64,000 bases of DNA from Betaproteobacteria bacterium HGW-Betaproteobacteria-16 (GTDB lineage Bacteria; Pseudomonadota; Gammaproteobacteria; Burkholderiales; Burkholderiaceae_C): the NCBI GenBank assembly GCA_002840835.1, contig PHCQ01000010.1, positions 50,567 to 114,566 on the forward strand, in the 5' to 3' direction. This document shows, piece by piece, positions 62,656 to 64,000 of the stretch; the stretch's first letter is position 1, and the number at the start of each line of letters is the position of its first letter. A model generated the notes under the pieces. It saw only the letters and a list, made by a program, of their open reading frames with translations. It did not search any database and was not told where the DNA came from. The position numbers and the translations under genes are program-made.

Positions 62656-63480
62656 TTAGACCTGTGTTGGCAGTGTCTCTCTCACAATTGCGGCGACGGC
62701 TTCATGCAACGCGGGCGCGCCCGCAAGAATGGCGTACTCCTTGTCTGCCGCAGTACGCGAAATATCCAGCTTGAGGGGCCGTCCAACGACGTCTGTATAC
62801 ATGCCGCCAGCTTCCTGAACTATGAGCATAGGTGCTGCAATGTCCCAAAGTCGCGTACTTTGATTCAGCATGCCCCCCAAACGACCATCCGAGGTGTAGG
62901 CAGGATCAACTAGGCTGTTGGTGGCCCTGACGTTCCTTACGCGGCCAAGCAGTTTCGCCAAGACAGCGACATTGCGAGTCGCCTGTTCTTCGCTGGAACC
63001 TCCGTCCATCCCATACGCCCACAGAACATTTTCTAACTTCTGTTCACGGGTGACAGCAATTCGCTTTCCATTTCTAAAAGCACCAGCGCCAGCTTGCGCT
63101 GAATACAGATCACCGGTCACAGGCAGGTGGATAACACCAGCGACCGGCACCTCATCTTTCAGCAAACTGATGAGTACACCGAACCATGGCACTCCAGCTG
63201 CGTAGTTCGAAGTCCCGTCAAGCGGATCCACGACCCAAGTGAACTGCGATTCCCTCAAATCACAGCCTGTTTCCTCCGCGATGATCGAATGGCCTGGATA
63301 CGCTCTCCGGATCCCGCGAACAATCATTTCTTCGGAGCGCGAATCTGCCGCAGTGACCACATTACTGTGGTCTCCCTTCTTGTCTATGACATCCGATGTG
63401 CCAAAGGTTTCAAGAAGGGTTCTGCCTGCTGCCTGAGCTAGCTCTATGGCAGTGCTCAAAAATTCGATCTCTTTGTGCAT
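62656..63480 (-). CDS. inositol-monophosphatase-family phosphatase
   Basis: 274-residue member of the IMPase/FIG superfamily of Mg-dependent sugar phosphatases. Metal motifs: IIAEETG (Glu), WVVDPLDGTSNYAAGVPWFG (DPLDGTSNY, about 83-99) and WDIAAPMLIVQEAGGMYTDV (WDxAAxxLIVxEAGG). The whole superfamily fold is present at the normal length. Substrate unknown: inositol phosphate, histidinol phosphate or PAP are all possible. ATG 63480 is the start before the domain. It lies 93 bases downstream of dfrB on the same strand, in lower-G+C DNA, and may share its transcript. Confidence 0.88.
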   Translation of the reverse strand: MHKEIEFLSTAIELAQAAGRTLLETFGTSDVIDKKGDHSNVVTAADSRSEEMIVRGIRRAYPGHSIIAEETGCDLRESQFTWVVDPLDGTSNYAAGVPWFGVLISLLKDEVPVAGVIHLPVTGDLYSAQAGAGAFRNGKRIAVTREQKLENVLWAYGMDGGSSEEQATRNVAVLAKLLGRVRNVRATNSLVDPAYTSDGRLGGMLNQSTRLWDIAAPMLIVQEAGGMYTDVVGRPLKLDISRTAADKEYAILAGAPALHEAVAAIVRETLPTQV

Positions 63481-63573
63481 TTGAAGGTCTTTGATCGCGA
63501 TTGAAAGGTCCAAAAGCAGGCAGTGCGGATGCGGAAATCGGACCGCGCAGCCGACTCTCAACGAGATGAGCGG

Positions 63574-63810
63574 TCAGGCCACGCGTTCAAGCGCATTCAC
63601 TGGATAAATTTGTACCGAGCCTGGGTGAGACTCGGACTCGACGGCATAGCCTTCAGGGGTCAGCTTTGTGCAATACCAGCCCACAACTTGACCCTGCCAA
63701 GCGGCGCCCGATTTCTTGCGAACGCGGTCTCCAAGGCCAAACGTGGCGTGCGACGGGAGTGCAAACTGGCCAACAACGGGAGTGCCAACCTCTTTACTAC
63801 TTTGATCCAT
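63574..63810 (-). CDS. dfrB: type B (R67-like) trimethoprim-insensitive dihydrofolate reductase DfrB
   Basis: 78 residues, the exact length of plasmid R67-type DHFR, unrelated to chromosomal FolA. It forms a homotetramer with one central active pore and is naturally insensitive to trimethoprim. The signature core is intact: [20 protein letters not shown] (Lys32), [20 protein letters not shown] (Trp38, Trp45) and [17 protein letters not shown] with the catalytic VQIY at 66-69. The N-terminus [13 protein letters not shown] is variable, as in all DfrB. It looks closest to DfrB3-type sequences from memory. AAAGGG lies 6 bases upstream of the ATG at 63810. No attC site is visible after the stop. 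Confidence 0.95.
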   Translation of the reverse strand: MDQSSKEVGTPVVGQFALPSHATFGLGDRVRKKSGAAWQGQVVGWYCTKLTPEGYAVESESHPGSVQIYPVNALERVA

Positions 63811-63904
63811 AGCAACCCTTTCTTGTGAGTGTCTTGAGGTTGACCTGGCAACCTTCATTTACTGTACTGCCATAAACGAGTAAGTAGGGCAAAGCAGAGC
63901 GAAC

Positions 63905-64000
63905 TGAACCGCCCCGGGTTTTGAGGAGGCTCTTTTCTCTGAGAGGATTGAGCCATGAGCAAGAAGTCGAACCAGTTTTCACCTGAGGTCCGCGAACGCG
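63905..64000 (+). mobile_element. left end of an IS3-family (IS407-group-like) insertion sequence
   Basis: The terminal sequence TGAACCGCCCCGGGTTTT at 63905 matches the inverted-repeat end I associate with IS407-group elements, and an OrfA start follows at 63955. The element continues past the window edge, so length and right end are not visible. It begins 94 bases upstream of the dfrB start codon. Confidence 0.8.
63955..64000 (+). CDS. IS3-family transposase OrfA (5' end only)
   Basis: Fifteen codons in the window: MSKKSNQFSPEVRER, the standard opening of IS3-family OrfA helix-turn-helix proteins (S-P-E-V-R-E-R-A-V). GAGAGGATTGAGCC precedes the ATG. OrfA plus OrfB would make the transposase by frameshift; the rest is outside the window. 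Confidence 0.85.
   Translation, partial: MSKKSNQFSPEVRER

Noticed and set aside
62640..62660. GTCTAAC (minus strand) at the IMPase stop, like the left core of an attC
   Set aside because: The following 90 bases contain no matching GTTRRRY right core or convincing folded stem, so a single 7-base match is not enough.
63840..63880. TACTGTACTGCC-like sequence upstream of dfrB, resembling an SOS box
   Set aside because: Only one half-site fits; there is no CAG at the correct spacing, so it is not called a LexA site.

Overview
The window reads as chromosomal DNA of a high-G+C betaproteobacterium, most likely a member of the Burkholderiales (Comamonadaceae; a Hydrogenophaga- or Acidovorax-like genome is my guess). 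The signs are the general protein style, the branched-chain amino-acid (liv) cluster, an imuA-imuB-dnaE2 mutasome, a DUF4148 protein, and many G+C-rich palindromic intergenic repeats. No rRNA gene, tRNA gene or CRISPR array was recognised.

Layout. 1-2115: two co-directional acyl-CoA dehydrogenases (the first runs off the window). 2194-15877: mostly housekeeping genes: yceH-like, purN, prfC, an RsmB-type rRNA methyltransferase, an acyl-CoA desaturase, rpmB-rpmG, trxB, a Crp/Fnr regulator, ftsK, lolA and rarA. 16106-19774: livHMGF transporter genes without a binding-protein gene. 19953-24594: lysS, a 7TM membrane protein with a degenerate GGDEF domain, and rpoH preceded by a perfect CIRCE element. 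24810-28184: MarR-GNAT pair, TetR/crotonase divergent pair with twin operators, and a small lipoprotein. 28550-33798: LexA-boxed imuA-imuB-dnaE2. 33879-39802: a mixed set including a Fic protein, an EVE-domain protein, a lipoprotein hydrolase and a Bcr/CflA-type exporter.

40094-43718 is different: seven small genes, all on the + strand, of visibly lower G+C, several ending inside RYYYAAC motifs followed by attC-like sequences. I read it as a remnant of an integron-type cassette array without an integrase in view.

45001-56025 is one long minus-strand catabolic cluster: a FadR-type GntR regulator, then ltnD, otnK, otnC, otnI and denD (the L-threonate / D-erythronate route to dihydroxyacetone phosphate), then a TRAP transporter (dctP, dctQ, dctM), an aldehyde dehydrogenase and an SDR oxidoreductase. 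Four ATGA/GTGA stop-start overlaps link the core enzymes.

56309-63480 holds a serine hydrolase, a NIPSNAP-ABM-ArsR operon, a DUF4148 protein, a Nudix hydrolase with an expanded Nudix box, an MFS transporter and an inositol-monophosphatase-family protein. The right edge is the most striking: a complete 78-residue DfrB (R67-type, trimethoprim-insensitive) dihydrofolate reductase at 63574-63810, with the end of an IS3-family (IS407-like) insertion sequence starting 94 bases upstream of it.
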